A stretch of DNA of 64,000 bases. Source: a virus. The stretch is taken from the IMG/VR virus record IMGVR_UViG_3300050132_000084, positions 86,146-150,145 of that record; one strand, 5' to 3'. The translations under genes were made by a program, and so were the position numbers. Numbering within the stretch: position 1 is the first letter of the stretch; each line of letters starts with the position of its first letter. This document shows, one piece after another, positions 23,852 to 31,506 of the stretch. The notes beneath the pieces are model-generated. The model saw only the letters and a program-made list of their open reading frames with translations, did no database searches and was not told where the DNA came from.

Positions 23852-23871
23852 CCTCGGCCTTTAGGCCGGGG
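23852..23871 (-). other. GC-rich hairpin resembling an IS200/IS605 end
   Basis: Stem of about 8 bp with a TTTA loop (CCTCGGCC TTTA GGCCGGGG on the + strand), flanked by GTAGTTGAC. It lies between the RNA ligase and the next gene, where it may act as a terminator or processing site. Its sequence also resembles the right-end hairpin of IS200/IS605 elements, but no transposase gene is present. Confidence 0.4.
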
Positions 23872-23913
23872 TAGTTGACAATCTTCACCTTTAATGACAA
23901 TAAAATCCAAGAA

Positions 23914-25209
23914 TCATGCGCAATCTTCCGTATCCACTGCTTCACATAGAGATTCCATGCAACGAAAGTAATAACTTTTGTTTTTAAGAAAATATGGTTG
24001 GTGCTTTCCTGTATCGATTCGCAAGATAATTCCTTCTCCCGGCATTGATGGATCAATATAATCCTCACCATTAGCAGCAGGACGCTCTGTGAGTGCTTCC
24101 ACCTTAGCAACGAGTGCATCGACATCACCATCAAACAAAACAGGTTCAGCAACGTTTAATGGGGCTAGAAATCCACGATCTTTGCACCATTGTTCCAACT
24201 GTGCCTGAGTAAAGTCAACATTGACACATTCATGGTTCATATATGTAATACGATAGATATGGAACCGATATTCATGTTCAGCACAACCATACTTGTAGAT
24301 GATGTTATCGCCATACTTCTTCATGAATTTCTTATCTTTGGTAGCAGAAGATGAATGAACACCCATGATTGGTTTACCATTGGCATATCCCGCAATTTCA
24401 CCATATACTGCCACTCCCTTGGTCAAGTGTGGCTTCAGTGTTTCAGCAACATCGAAACGGAATTGTTCACTACCATGGAATCCTTCTTTACCTTTATCTT
24501 GAAGAATGATATTACGTGTACCAACAACATAATCCCATTTAGATGTTGGAAACAATGGAACTACTTTATTGATGATACGCTTAACCAATGGCAACTGAAC
24601 ATTAGTCAATGTGTGTGCAGAACGATGACTGGTTCCATGTACCTTGGCATGGAAGTGGATCAATGCACCTTTTGGAATCAACCCAACATTATATTTGAAT
24701 TGAGCAGAATCAACATGCTTATCAAAATATGGTGCATAGTCGATCTTAACTTGTTTTGTACGATTCTGCCGTGCGATTGAATCACGTGTAGCCTGTGAAA
24801 TATATTTGCAGCAGATGGTATGACCATTCAATTCATCGAACGTTGTACCAAGATCAAATTTGCTGAAATCATCGTTAGCTGCATCGTCTGTGTAATCTAG
24901 GCTTTCGAGTGATGCAAAGTACCCAACCGATTTCACCTTCAAGAATGGTTGCGCACGAACACGCCGGTTATCATCAAAGAAACCTGATTTGGTGTTATCA
25001 TTATTGAATCCACTATGACGGAACAGGTTATTATGTTTGCAATATTCTTCTGACAACTGTGTTTCCACAGGGAAGAAAACACCAACATAACCAACATTTA
25101 CATCTTTTGATACGATGACATTTTCTCCAAGTACCACAGCAACTTGAATTTTGTCTGCATTTGGAATTTCTTTTACTTCGGTTACTACTGCAATGATCGC
25201 TTTAGCCAT
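23914..25209 (-). CDS. ATP-dependent RNA ligase with N-terminal OB-like domain
   Basis: 431 residues. Residues 1-130 (VTEVKEIPNADKIQVAVVLG, KDVNVGYVGVFFPVETQL) resemble the extra N-terminal OB domain of Rnl5-like ligases. The catalytic part has motif I K189-VHG, motif III-like VAVYGEIAGY, motif IV GEGIILRID (from about 391) and motif V FLKNKSYYF. It seals 3'-OH/5'-phosphate nicks or breaks in RNA and probably works with the kinase/phosphatase of the same operon. Confidence 0.85.
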   Translation of the reverse strand: MAKAIIAVVTEVKEIPNADKIQVAVVLGENVIVSKDVNVGYVGVFFPVETQLSEEYCKHNNLFRHSGFNNDNTKSGFFDDNRRVRAQPFLKVKSVGYFASLESLDYTDDAANDDFSKFDLGTTFDELNGHTICCKYISQATRDSIARQNRTKQVKIDYAPYFDKHVDSAQFKYNVGLIPKGALIHFHAKVHGTSHRSAHTLTNVQLPLVKRIINKVVPLFPTSKWDYVVGTRNIILQDKGKEGFHGSEQFRFDVAETLKPHLTKGVAVYGEIAGYANGKPIMGVHSSSATKDKKFMKKYGDNIIYKYGCAEHEYRFHIYRITYMNHECVNVDFTQAQLEQWCKDRGFLAPLNVAEPVLFDGDVDALVAKVEALTERPAANGEDYIDPSMPGEGIILRIDTGKHQPYFLKNKSYYFRCMESLCEAVDTEDCA

Positions 25210-25567
25210 GTTTAATTTTCACCAATCCACATTGTTCAATTGCCTGTTTTACACGATTAAGACTATATTCATCGTTACCAATTTTGATTGTATCTGGAAA
25301 TGGAATAAATTCTAATGTTTGTTTCACAATATATTCCAAGGAATCTTTTACACTATTGAAGAATTCTTCATCAATAGCTTCACTTTTGCGAATAATTCCA
25401 TCCGTATCAGCATACAAGTATGCATTACCAAATTCACGTGGTATTCGGCGATTTTCAAAACAACTGGATTGTTGATATCCCATCTGAATCAATTTTTCTT
25501 GAACTAGAATTGATTCAGCATTGTCTTTGATTCGAAATTTCATTGGTGCAAATTTAATATCATCCAT
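25202..25567 (-). CDS. Phage protein of unknown function, 121 aa
   Basis: MKFRIKDNAESILVQEKLIQ, GNAYLYADTDGIIRKS and the C-terminal DEYSLNRVKQAIEQCGLVKI. Proteins with this KFRxxN...Q..L..LGY, then YLYAD layout are common in T4-like phages. Overlaps the ligase by eight bases. The start could be the MDD at 25567 or the MKF eight codons later. Confidence 0.6.
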   Translation of the reverse strand: MDDIKFAPMKFRIKDNAESILVQEKLIQMGYQQSSCFENRRIPREFGNAYLYADTDGIIRKSEAIDEEFFNSVKDSLEYIVKQTLEFIPFPDTIKIGNDEYSLNRVKQAIEQCGLVKIKHG

Positions 25568-25570
25568 AAT

Positions 25571-25765
25571 CTATTCTCCTGTTAATGTCAAAATAACATG
25601 TATTTCTTTGTGGAATTCTGTGATGTCTTCAATGATATTCAATGGATCACCATCGGTAATGATGTCATTGAATCGTGTTAAAGCTGTACGATATATATCA
25701 GCTTTTGTTCCAGCTTCTGCATATCGTACAGCTAATTCCCTGTATGCTTCTTTCCAGTCTGTCAT
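25571..25765 (-). CDS. Small helical phage protein, 64 aa
   Basis: MTDWKEAYRELAVRYAEAGT, then ALTRFNDIITDGDPLNIIED. Its ATG overlaps the stop of the frameshifted gene upstream. Function unknown. Confidence 0.55.
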   Translation of the reverse strand: MTDWKEAYRELAVRYAEAGTKADIYRTALTRFNDIITDGDPLNIIEDITEFHKEIHVILTLTGE

Positions 25766-25910
25766 GCATTTGTTCCAGATTTACACAACAAGTCTATAGC
25801 CCATGTCAAACGATTCTCTGCTTCATCAGCAGACTTCATTGCTTCCTTGAATGCTTCATATTCTTCAATGGTACAAGGTAAAGTAACATTAATGAAAGTT
25901 TAATAAACAT
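25762..25910 (-). pseudogene. Small phage gene with one-base loss near its start
   Basis: ATG 25910 starts MFIK; the following frame TFINVTLPCTIEEYEAFKEA and SADEAENRLTWAIDLL ends at 25762. The two join if one A is added to the AAA at about 25897-25899. The order (TLP..IEEYE, SADEAE.RL.WAIDLL) looks like a real small family. Confidence 0.5.
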
Positions 25911-25971
25911 AACACTGTTGGTCACAGGCAAGTAACAGATTATCCAAAAATCTCTTTGCTTTTGAGTTCAT
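25900..25971 (-). CDS. Possible small ORF, 23 aa
   Basis: MNSKAKRFLDNLLLACDQQC, with ATGA overlap to the gene upstream and overlapping the next start. Operon packing is the only support. Confidence 0.35.
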   Translation of the reverse strand: MNSKAKRFLDNLLLACDQQCYVY

Positions 25972-26141
25972 GCTGCTTGATACACCATCATACCATTAGC
26001 ATCGACAACACGAACCAGCTTGTATTGACCTTGTTTCTTGTACGTGTCGGCCATTTGGATAGCCATGTATTCCACTGTGGAAGTGCAGATGGTTTCCCAT
26101 GCACCTTGGGTGGGAGTTTGTTTACCTTGAATTTTAAGCAT
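25968..26141 (-). CDS. Small phage protein, 57 aa
   Basis: Start at ATG 26141 behind a perfect GGAGG SD. MLKIQGKQTPTQGAWETICT, then QYKLVRVVDANGMMVYQ, a strand-helix-strand layout common in small phage proteins. Function unknown. Confidence 0.6.
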   Translation of the reverse strand: MLKIQGKQTPTQGAWETICTSTVEYMAIQMADTYKKQGQYKLVRVVDANGMMVYQAA

Positions 26142-26235
26142 GATTGCCTCCAATAATTACAACGATTAAAGAAAATAAAGCGATTACAACACATGATACC
26201 ATAACAAATGAGTCGATGTCAAGGTTTTTCATCAT
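26134..26235 (-). CDS. Single-helix membrane peptide, 33 aa
   Basis: MMKNLDIDSFVMVSCVVIAL, then FSLIVVIIGG: one transmembrane helix. SD AGAGG. Overlaps the start of the next gene. Confidence 0.45.
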   Translation of the reverse strand: MMKNLDIDSFVMVSCVVIALFSLIVVIIGGNHA

Positions 26236-26945
26236 TTTCAAACCTCTTTTTCAATGCGCGTTCAATGTCGGAAACAACTTTAGCATATATACTAACACAA
26301 TAAACAGGATCATTGACTAGTTTATCTCTGTGAATCATTACCGTATGTAGCAACATTTTCACGAACATACCAATGGTTATCATTGACTAGTTTATCTCTG
26401 TGTGAATCATTACCATGTTTGGCAACCATTCCACGAACATTTGGATCACTATCATTGACTAGTTTATCCCTATGTGAATCATTACCATGTATAGCAACCA
26501 TTTTACGAACAGACCAATGACTATCATTGACTAATTTATCTCGATGTGAATCATTACCATGTATAGCAACCATTTTACGAACAGCCCAATGACTATCATT
26601 GACTAGTTTATCTCTGTCAGAATCATTACCGTGTATGGCAACATTTGCACGAACAGACCAATCACTATCATTGACTAGTTTATCTCTGTGTGAATCATTA
26701 CCATGTATAGCAACATTTTCACGAACAGCCCAATCACTATCATTGACTAATTTATCTCTGTGTGAATCATTACCGTGTTGGGCAACATTTGCACGAACAT
26801 TTGGATCACTATCATTGACTAATTTATCTCTGTGTGAATCATTACCATGTTTGGCAACCATTTTACGAACAGACCAATCACTATCATTGACTAGTTTATC
26901 ACGATGTACATCAGTGCCATATTGTGCTAGGAAATTTTTACTCAT
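26219..26945 (-). pseudogene. LRV-like repeat gene fused to a phage C-terminus, broken by a 2-base loss
   Basis: ATG 26945 (MSKNFLAQYGTDVHRDKL) opens eight units; the open frame stops at 26322 because TCACAGAGAT replaces the normal TCACACAGAGAT. With two bases restored the frame continues past the repeat core into DPVYCVSIYAKVVSDIERAL and KKRFENDEKP, ending at 26219. That end resembles a small phage protein and not either common family tail. Thus the repeat array was joined in frame to the 3' part of another gene and then damaged. Expressed as is, it would give a 207-residue solenoid. It lies within an early operon. Confidence 0.7.
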
Positions 26946-26973
26946 ATATTCATAGTTTACCTTATATTATTTC

Positions 26974-27138
26974 TCACACATTCAATACCATAAGACATAT
27001 ATGGATTGGTTTTTTCAAATCTTTAATTATATTTTTACATGTTTGTTCTGTTGTCAACTTATACCCAACATGAACCTTACGATTGGTTACACTAGAATCA
27101 CCAGCCCATATTTGCACCACACGGTATAATCTTGACAT
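26974..27138 (-). CDS. Small phage protein, 54 aa
   Basis: Start at ATG 27138 (MSRLYRVVQIWAGDSSVTNR) with AAGGA SD; the longer in-frame reading overlaps the DUF551-like gene. VHVGYKLTTEQTCKNIIKDL suggests a small alpha/beta protein. Function unknown. Confidence 0.55.
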   Translation of the reverse strand: MSRLYRVVQIWAGDSSVTNRKVHVGYKLTTEQTCKNIIKDLKKPIHICLMVLNV

Positions 27139-27148
27139 GGTTAATCCT

Positions 27149-27490
27149 TTATTTTGATATTGGCATCCAAGCCACAACATTATATAATATCCAATCACCA
27201 CAACGCCATGTTGGGGTATCATCATCGTCTTCATCATTATAACGTTGATAAATTGCAACAAAATAATTATTGAATGATGTTTTAATCAGAACATGATCAG
27301 AAGAATCACGATAATATTTTTCCACTGTAGTGATAGGTGGATGACCATCTTCCACTGAAATCCATGGATCATATTCTTCAATATGTTTTATTGCACGAGA
27401 CAAACCACTATTATATCCATGATCAATATCATCATATACATCAGAATAACCAATGTGATCTTCTATTTGTTTAATCAATTTTTCAAACAT
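27149..27490 (-). CDS. DUF551-like protein, 113 aa
   Basis: Helical lead (IKQIEDHIGYSD) then WISVEDGHPPITTVEKYY, HVLIKTSFNNYFVAIYQRY, WRCGDWILYNVVAWMPI. The W-x-S-V-x-D-G-x-P-P start and W-x-P end are the DUF551 signature found in many phages. Molecular role unknown. Confidence 0.8.
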   Translation of the reverse strand: MFEKLIKQIEDHIGYSDVYDDIDHGYNSGLSRAIKHIEEYDPWISVEDGHPPITTVEKYYRDSSDHVLIKTSFNNYFVAIYQRYNDEDDDDTPTWRCGDWILYNVVAWMPISK

Positions 27491-27508
27491 GTCATTATCC
27501 TATCAAGA

Positions 27509-27784
27509 TTACCACACCATAAATGAAGGGCATTTCCAAGTTGCCTTGGTGTCATTATGACCACCAGCACGATTAGTACGAATTATAGCAGATTGTGGGT
27601 ATACAATGCAAGTATCTTTGAACAAATGTGCATTGACACCACCGTTATTCAATGTTGAACCAAATTTTTCAACATATTTTTGCAAGTTGGTATCATTTGG
27701 TGTACCATGATACTTGACAGACCATTCAAATGGTGTATAGCCATTGATATGGACAACGTATTTTGGTGTTCTTGATTTTCCCAT
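27509..27784 (-). CDS. Small early phage protein, 91 aa
   Basis: First gene of the long minus-strand early operon. YVVHINGYTPFEWSVKYHGT, then LQKYVEKFGSTLNNGGVNAH and AIIRTNRAGGHN. Conserved-looking, function unknown. Confidence 0.6.
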   Translation of the reverse strand: MGKSRTPKYVVHINGYTPFEWSVKYHGTPNDTNLQKYVEKFGSTLNNGGVNAHLFKDTCIVYPQSAIIRTNRAGGHNDTKATWKCPSFMVW

Positions 27785-27816
27785 GATTAATCTCCCAATT
27801 GGTTGTCGATATAATG

Positions 27817-27844
27817 ATTATACCAGAATTAATCAGCATGTCAA
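27817..27844 (-). promoter_or_regulatory. Sigma70 promoter TTGACA-16-TATAAT
   Basis: On the minus strand, -35 at 27844-27839 and -10 at 27822-27817. Likely drives the operon from 27784 down to 21735, including ligase and kinase. Confidence 0.75.
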
Positions 27845-27868
27845 CAACTATTTTAATTAAAATTTATA

Positions 27869-27896
27869 TTGACAACAGTGAATATAAGAGTATAAT
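27869..27896 (+). promoter_or_regulatory. Sigma70 promoter TTGACA-16-TATAAT
   Basis: Divergent partner of the previous promoter: -35 at 27869-27874, -10 at 27891-27896. Confidence 0.75.
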
Positions 27897-27935
27897 GGAT
27901 TGTATTGGATACATTGAATTTTACTAGGAGATAAC

Positions 27936-28106
27936 ATGAAAATATACGGCATATCCCGAACAAAGTTCTTTGAACTTAATGCACAATTTCCATTCATTGG
28001 AAAACAGTTGCAACATGTTGGTGCATTATGGATAGATGCATGGTTGTCTGATGAACAGGCATTCGACATTTTCGCAAAGTTTCCATCTGCCATTTTTAGA
28101 AAATAA
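27936..28106 (+). CDS. Small early phage protein, 56 aa
   Basis: ATG behind AGGAGA. MKIYGISRTKFFELNAQFPF, GALWIDAWLSDEQAFDIFAK. The stop overlaps the ATG of the repeat gene (TAATG). Function unknown. Confidence 0.6.
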   Translation: MKIYGISRTKFFELNAQFPFIGKQLQHVGALWIDAWLSDEQAFDIFAKFPSAIFRK

Positions 28107-28507
28107 TGAGTAAAATATTCCTAGCACAATACGGCACTCCTGCACATCAGGATAAATTAGTCAATGATAGTGATTGGGCTGTTCGTGAAAATGTTGCTAC
28201 ATACGGTAATGATTCACACAGAGATAAACTAGTCAATGATAGTGATTGGTCTGTTCGTGGAATGGTTGCCATACACGGTAATGATTCACACAGAGATAAA
28301 CTAGTCAATGATAGTGATTGGTCTGTTCGTGCAGGGGTTGCCATACACGGTAATGATTCACATCGAGATAAATTAGTCAATGATAGTGAACCATCTGTTC
28401 GTCAAATGGTTGCCCAACATGGTAATGATTCACACAGAGATAAACTAGTCAATGATAATTATTCATCTGTTCGTAGAGAATTAGCACTGAAGGAAAATAA
28501 ACCATGA
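28106..28507 (+). CDS. LRV-like repeat protein, 5 units
   Basis: 133 residues: MSKIFLAQYGTPAHQDKL cap and five units (DWAV, DWSV, DWSV, EPSV, NYSSV). The end RRELALKENKP lacks both common family tails and overlaps the next gene by ATGA, so the 3' junction differs from other copies. It sits inside an early small-gene operon, which shows that the family is not confined to late genes. Confidence 0.85.
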   Translation: MSKIFLAQYGTPAHQDKLVNDSDWAVRENVATYGNDSHRDKLVNDSDWSVRGMVAIHGNDSHRDKLVNDSDWSVRAGVAIHGNDSHRDKLVNDSEPSVRQMVAQHGNDSHRDKLVNDNYSSVRRELALKENKP

Positions 28508-28746
28508 AAAAACTACCAAGAATGCACAGTCTAGTCGTAATGAACCATAAACCTGATGCCACATTGTTTCGGGTAGTGGAAATCCGTGAACAGTTCATAG
28601 TGGGTTTGATCGATGCTACGATTGAAGATACATATACTTTTCAACGAGTTCATTTGATGGATAAATCATTACTGAAGGAACCAGACTACAATTATCAAAC
28701 TTTATCAATAAGAATCAATCATGATTACCAAAGAATATTTTATTGA
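28504..28746 (+). CDS. Small phage protein, 80 aa
   Basis: MKKLPRMHSLVVMNHKPDAT, FRVVEIREQFIVGLID, and a final NYQTLSIRINHDYQ. Overlaps the next gene by 26 bases. A compact beta protein; function unknown. Confidence 0.55.
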   Translation: MKKLPRMHSLVVMNHKPDATLFRVVEIREQFIVGLIDATIEDTYTFQRVHLMDKSLLKEPDYNYQTLSIRINHDYQRIFY

Positions 28747-28918
28747 GCTATTGCAACACGCCATTGATCAAATGACTCATATGGAGTTCATGGCCCAAAA
28801 TGTTACGGTTGAATCACTTCCCACAACTGCAATGTTGGTAAAAGAATTGGAATGTGCAATCGAACAGTTGAAACATCTCAATATTAATATTGAAGAAATT
28901 GTTGACAAGCCTCAATAA
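28721..28918 (+). CDS. Small helical phage protein, 65 aa
   Basis: MITKEYFIELLQHAIDQMTH, then AMLVKELECAIEQLKHLNIN; an all-helical protein. The 3' end contains the -35 of the next promoter. Confidence 0.55.
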   Translation: MITKEYFIELLQHAIDQMTHMEFMAQNVTVESLPTTAMLVKELECAIEQLKHLNINIEEIVDKPQ

Positions 28919-28929
28919 TACTGTATAAT
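28902..28929 (+). promoter_or_regulatory. Sigma70 promoter TTGACA-16-TATAAT
   Basis: Hexamers at 28902-28907 and 28924-28929, 34 bases before the next gene. Confidence 0.7.
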
Positions 28930-28962
28930 CATTATATCGAGTCCAATTAAAAGGAAATCACC

Positions 28963-29292
28963 ATGACACACACAGCCGATGAAGTTAAAGCGCAAATTGA
29001 ACTATACGTCAAGCGAGTTCAAGAAGCAAATGACCGTTATACTGGACTAAATTGTTTCTCGAAGGTGAACGTTTCCGTGGAGTACGGCAAGAAGAATGCA
29101 CGTGTCATTAACACTGATACTTATGGGACATCACGTTCTGTTCATACATTCGTGAACATGGAAACTGGTGATATCCTAAAAGCTGCATCATGGAAAGCAC
29201 CAGCACCAAATGGTCTACGTGGAAATGTATTCAATGAGAATAGTGATGTTGGTGTCACTATTAATCACTTCGGTGCAGCTTATTTGCGATAA
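28963..29292 (+). CDS. Conserved phage protein of unknown function, 109 aa
   Basis: ATG behind AAAAGGA. RYTGLNCFSKVNVSVEYGKK, RVINTDTYGTSRSVHTFVNM, GDILKAASWKAPAPN and GAAYLR. The block 'G.ILKAASWKAP....RGN.F' followed by GA.YLR recurs in many phages as an uncharacterised family. Confidence 0.65.
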   Translation: MTHTADEVKAQIELYVKRVQEANDRYTGLNCFSKVNVSVEYGKKNARVINTDTYGTSRSVHTFVNMETGDILKAASWKAPAPNGLRGNVFNENSDVGVTINHFGAAYLR

Positions 29293-29309
29293 TTATTAGG
29301 GAGAATGCC

Positions 29310-29628
29310 ATGAACAATATTAAAGAATTTTTTTGACCAACGAGATAGTTTTTATACAATTGCACAGCACATCATCAACACCTATGATAATCTTGATCAT
29401 AGGTTTAATTTTTATTGGAGTGAAACTGTTACTAACATGAATAATATGAAAAGTCGAATGAAATTGATTGCAGCATTTACACTTGCGGTATGTTTGAGTG
29501 TGGCTATGATTGCTGGTGTTGTTGCATCACTTGTGTTTTTTAAATTGTTTGGAATCCTAATTGTTCCTGTAGTAATGTTTGTTGGATTTCTATTGATTAG
29601 TTTGTGTCTAGATAAGGTTGTTGAATGA
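29310..29628 (+). pseudogene. Small membrane protein gene with one-base insertion in a T-run
   Basis: ATG 29310 (GGGAGAA SD) opens MNNIKEFF and stops at once after seven T (29320-29326). With one T removed the frame runs DQRDSFYTIAQHIINTYDNL on into the ORF from 29437, which has two membrane helices (LIAAFTLAVCLSVAMIAGVV and FGILIVPVVMFVGFLLIS). The part from 29437 alone (63 aa) could be translated but lacks a close SD. The stop overlaps the dCMP deaminase start. Confidence 0.5.
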
Positions 29629-30077
29629 ATAAACACGAAAAGTACATGGAGTTGGCAACATTCATTGGAGACACATTTAGCAAAGATCGCTCAACTAAGG
29701 TTGGGTGTGTTATTATTGGTGATGGTGACTCCATACTATCCACAGGGTATAATGGCTTTGTTAGGCATTCTGATGATGATAGAGAAGATTGGCACGACCG
29801 ACCAATGAAATATTCTGTAACAGAGCATAGTGAGCGAAATGCGATATACAATGCAGCACGACATGGAATAAAATTACTTGGTAGTAGAATTTATATTAGT
29901 TCAATGTGTCCATGTGTCGATTGTTCACGTGCCATTTGCCAAAGTGGAATTAGTAAAGTATACTTAACAAAATGGGCATTTGATAGAGATAATCCACGTG
30001 GACAAGTATGGATGGAAAATTGGCACATCGCAAAGGAAATGCTAGATGTTTCAATGGTTGAAATTGAAATTATTTAA
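29625..30077 (+). CDS. cd: dCMP deaminase
   Basis: 150 residues. Zinc site H68-x-E70 (EHSERNAI) and PC97xxC100 (CPCVDCSRAI), with GYNGF near residue 41 and the N-terminal STKVGCVII typical of dCMP deaminases. It makes dUMP for thymidylate synthesis during phage DNA replication. Confidence 0.9.
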   Translation: MNKHEKYMELATFIGDTFSKDRSTKVGCVIIGDGDSILSTGYNGFVRHSDDDREDWHDRPMKYSVTEHSERNAIYNAARHGIKLLGSRIYISSMCPCVDCSRAICQSGISKVYLTKWAFDRDNPRGQVWMENWHIAKEMLDVSMVEIEII

Positions 30078-30309
30078 TCGACATTTTACGTGTCCAGAAT
30101 CGATTCATGATTTCTGGACTACGGCAGGTAAGATTCAATAATTCTGGATTCTTCTTCACTTTAGCTGCGAAAACGTCTGGACTGCAATTCAACAGTCTGG
30201 ACATTTTCTTTTGTGTTGTTGTATCTTTAACAACATCTTCTGATGTTAGATTATCACGATCATCTGCTGCATGACCTTGGAAATAAATTTTATTGCGAAT
30301 ACTACTCAT
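30070..30309 (-). CDS. Small phage protein, 79 aa
   Basis: MSSIRNKIYFQGHAADDRDN, KKMSRLLNCSPDVFAAKVKK. Coupled (ATGA) to the gene upstream and overlapping the end of the convergent dCMP deaminase by eight bases. Function unknown. Confidence 0.55.
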   Translation of the reverse strand: MSSIRNKIYFQGHAADDRDNLTSEDVVKDTTTQKKMSRLLNCSPDVFAAKVKKNPELLNLTCRSPEIMNRFWTRKMSIK

Positions 30310-30719
30310 GATAACACTGGTTCTCCTGTTTCTATATTGACAAAATCTGCTACCTCTTGTAGCGAATGCAACACTGTTGCACCATTCTTTAATATCATCT
30401 GTTCCACCATTCCAATCGAATTTAACTGTGCATCAGTGAATTCCCATACACCGTCTTTTAATAGCACCATGAAGATGGTCTTTTGTGGACGCTTATTGGA
30501 ATCGTCTACAGCCTCTGCAATGCTATAAATGCCACGAGAGTCAGGGGTAATGACATACAGAACGTAGTCACACTCCTGACGTTGTTTTAGTTCTTCTTGT
30601 TGTGCTTCGGGAGTCCACTCTTTAACCACAGGATTGAAGTAGTCGATATTGAGTTTTGGAATGAGTTCATCACGCCATTTGGAATTATTGCACGTACCAC
30701 CCAAGAATATAGTTTTCAT
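30306..30719 (-). CDS. Nucleoside 2-deoxyribosyltransferase-like protein
   Basis: 137 residues. IFLGGTCNNSKWRDELIP, FNPVVKEWT, CDYVLYVITPDSRGIYSIAE and DDSNKRPQKTIF match the Nuc_deoxyrib_tr_2 family, in which a GG(T/S) loop and a late Glu of SIAE act in glycosyl transfer. It may exchange bases on deoxynucleosides in nucleotide salvage, next to dCMP deaminase. Confidence 0.8.
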   Translation of the reverse strand: MKTIFLGGTCNNSKWRDELIPKLNIDYFNPVVKEWTPEAQQEELKQRQECDYVLYVITPDSRGIYSIAEAVDDSNKRPQKTIFMVLLKDGVWEFTDAQLNSIGMVEQMILKNGATVLHSLQEVADFVNIETGEPVLS

Positions 30720-30752
30720 ATTTTATCCATAGTATAGTGATTTCTCAGTATG

Positions 30753-30902
30753 TTATTTCACTGACTCCATTAATTTAATTTTTTCTTCGTCTTCAATAAG
30801 TTTCAATGCATCGTGTATTGCTTGTGGATTACAATAACCACACTCTTTACAGATTCTGTGTTCACAAACTTTATCTGATATTGGACAGATACTTATAATC
30901 AT
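30753..30902 (-). CDS. Small Cys-rich protein, 49 aa
   Basis: MIISICPISDKVCEHRICKE then CGYCNPQAIHDALKLI: six Cys and one His, enough for one or two zinc sites. AGGAA SD before ATG 30902. Function unknown. Confidence 0.55.
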   Translation of the reverse strand: MIISICPISDKVCEHRICKECGYCNPQAIHDALKLIEDEEKIKLMESVK

Positions 30903-30932
30903 ACTAGTTTCCTAACTGTTTCCAATAGTGAT

Positions 30933-31124
30933 TCAGTTTTCATTGGATTTCATATAATGTTTGGCATAGTTACTAACATCTGGATCACTATCATTGACTA
31001 GTTTATCTCTGTGTGAATCATTACCACGTTCAGCAACCCCTGCACGAACATATGGATCACGATCATTGACTAGTTTATCCTGATGTGCAGGAGTGCCGTA
31101 TTTTGCTAGGAATTCTTTACTCAT
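30933..31124 (-). CDS. LRV-like repeat protein, 2 units
   Basis: 63 residues, the shortest member: cap, two units (RDPYV-AG-ER and DPDV) and the start of the tail (SNYAKHYMKSNEN). It is the last of a head-to-tail train; the tail is cut right before the next operon segment. Confidence 0.8.
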   Translation of the reverse strand: MSKEFLAKYGTPAHQDKLVNDRDPYVRAGVAERGNDSHRDKLVNDSDPDVSNYAKHYMKSNEN

Positions 31125-31506
31125 TATTTTTCACGAATGTAGAAAATGATTCTGTTTCCAATAGTGATTCGTTTTTATTTGACTTCATATAACGTTTAGC
31201 CATTCCACGAACATATGGATGCCTATCATTGATTAGTTTATCTCTGTGGGAATCATTACCATGTTGGGCAACCATTCCACGAACAGATGGTTCACTATCA
31301 TTGACTAGTTTATCTCTGTGTGAATCATTACCATGTTGGGCAACCCCTGCACGAACATATGGATCACTATCATTGATTAGTTTATCTCTGTGGGAATCAT
31401 TACCATGTTTGGCAACATTTTCACGAACATTTGAATCACTATCATTGACTAGTTTATCCTGATGTGCAGGAGTGCCGTATTTTGCTAGGAATACGTGATT
31501 ACTCAT
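31117..31506 (-). CDS. LRV-like repeat protein, 4 units, type B tail
   Basis: Units DSNV-EN-KH, DPYV-AG-QH, EPSV-GM-QH, RHPYV. Ends ESFSTFVKNNE (type B), overlapping the start of the next repeat gene by eight bases. The start reads MSNHVFLAKYG, a cap variant shared with the next gene upstream. Confidence 0.85.
   Translation of the reverse strand: MSNHVFLAKYGTPAHQDKLVNDSDSNVRENVAKHGNDSHRDKLINDSDPYVRAGVAQHGNDSHRDKLVNDSEPSVRGMVAQHGNDSHRDKLINDRHPYVRGMAKRYMKSNKNESLLETESFSTFVKNNE

Noticed and set aside
23733-24152. 139-codon minus-strand ORF overlapping the RNA ligase end
   Set aside because: It is mostly the second frame of the ligase gene; only its last 34 codons touch the separate small gene, which was annotated by its own frame.
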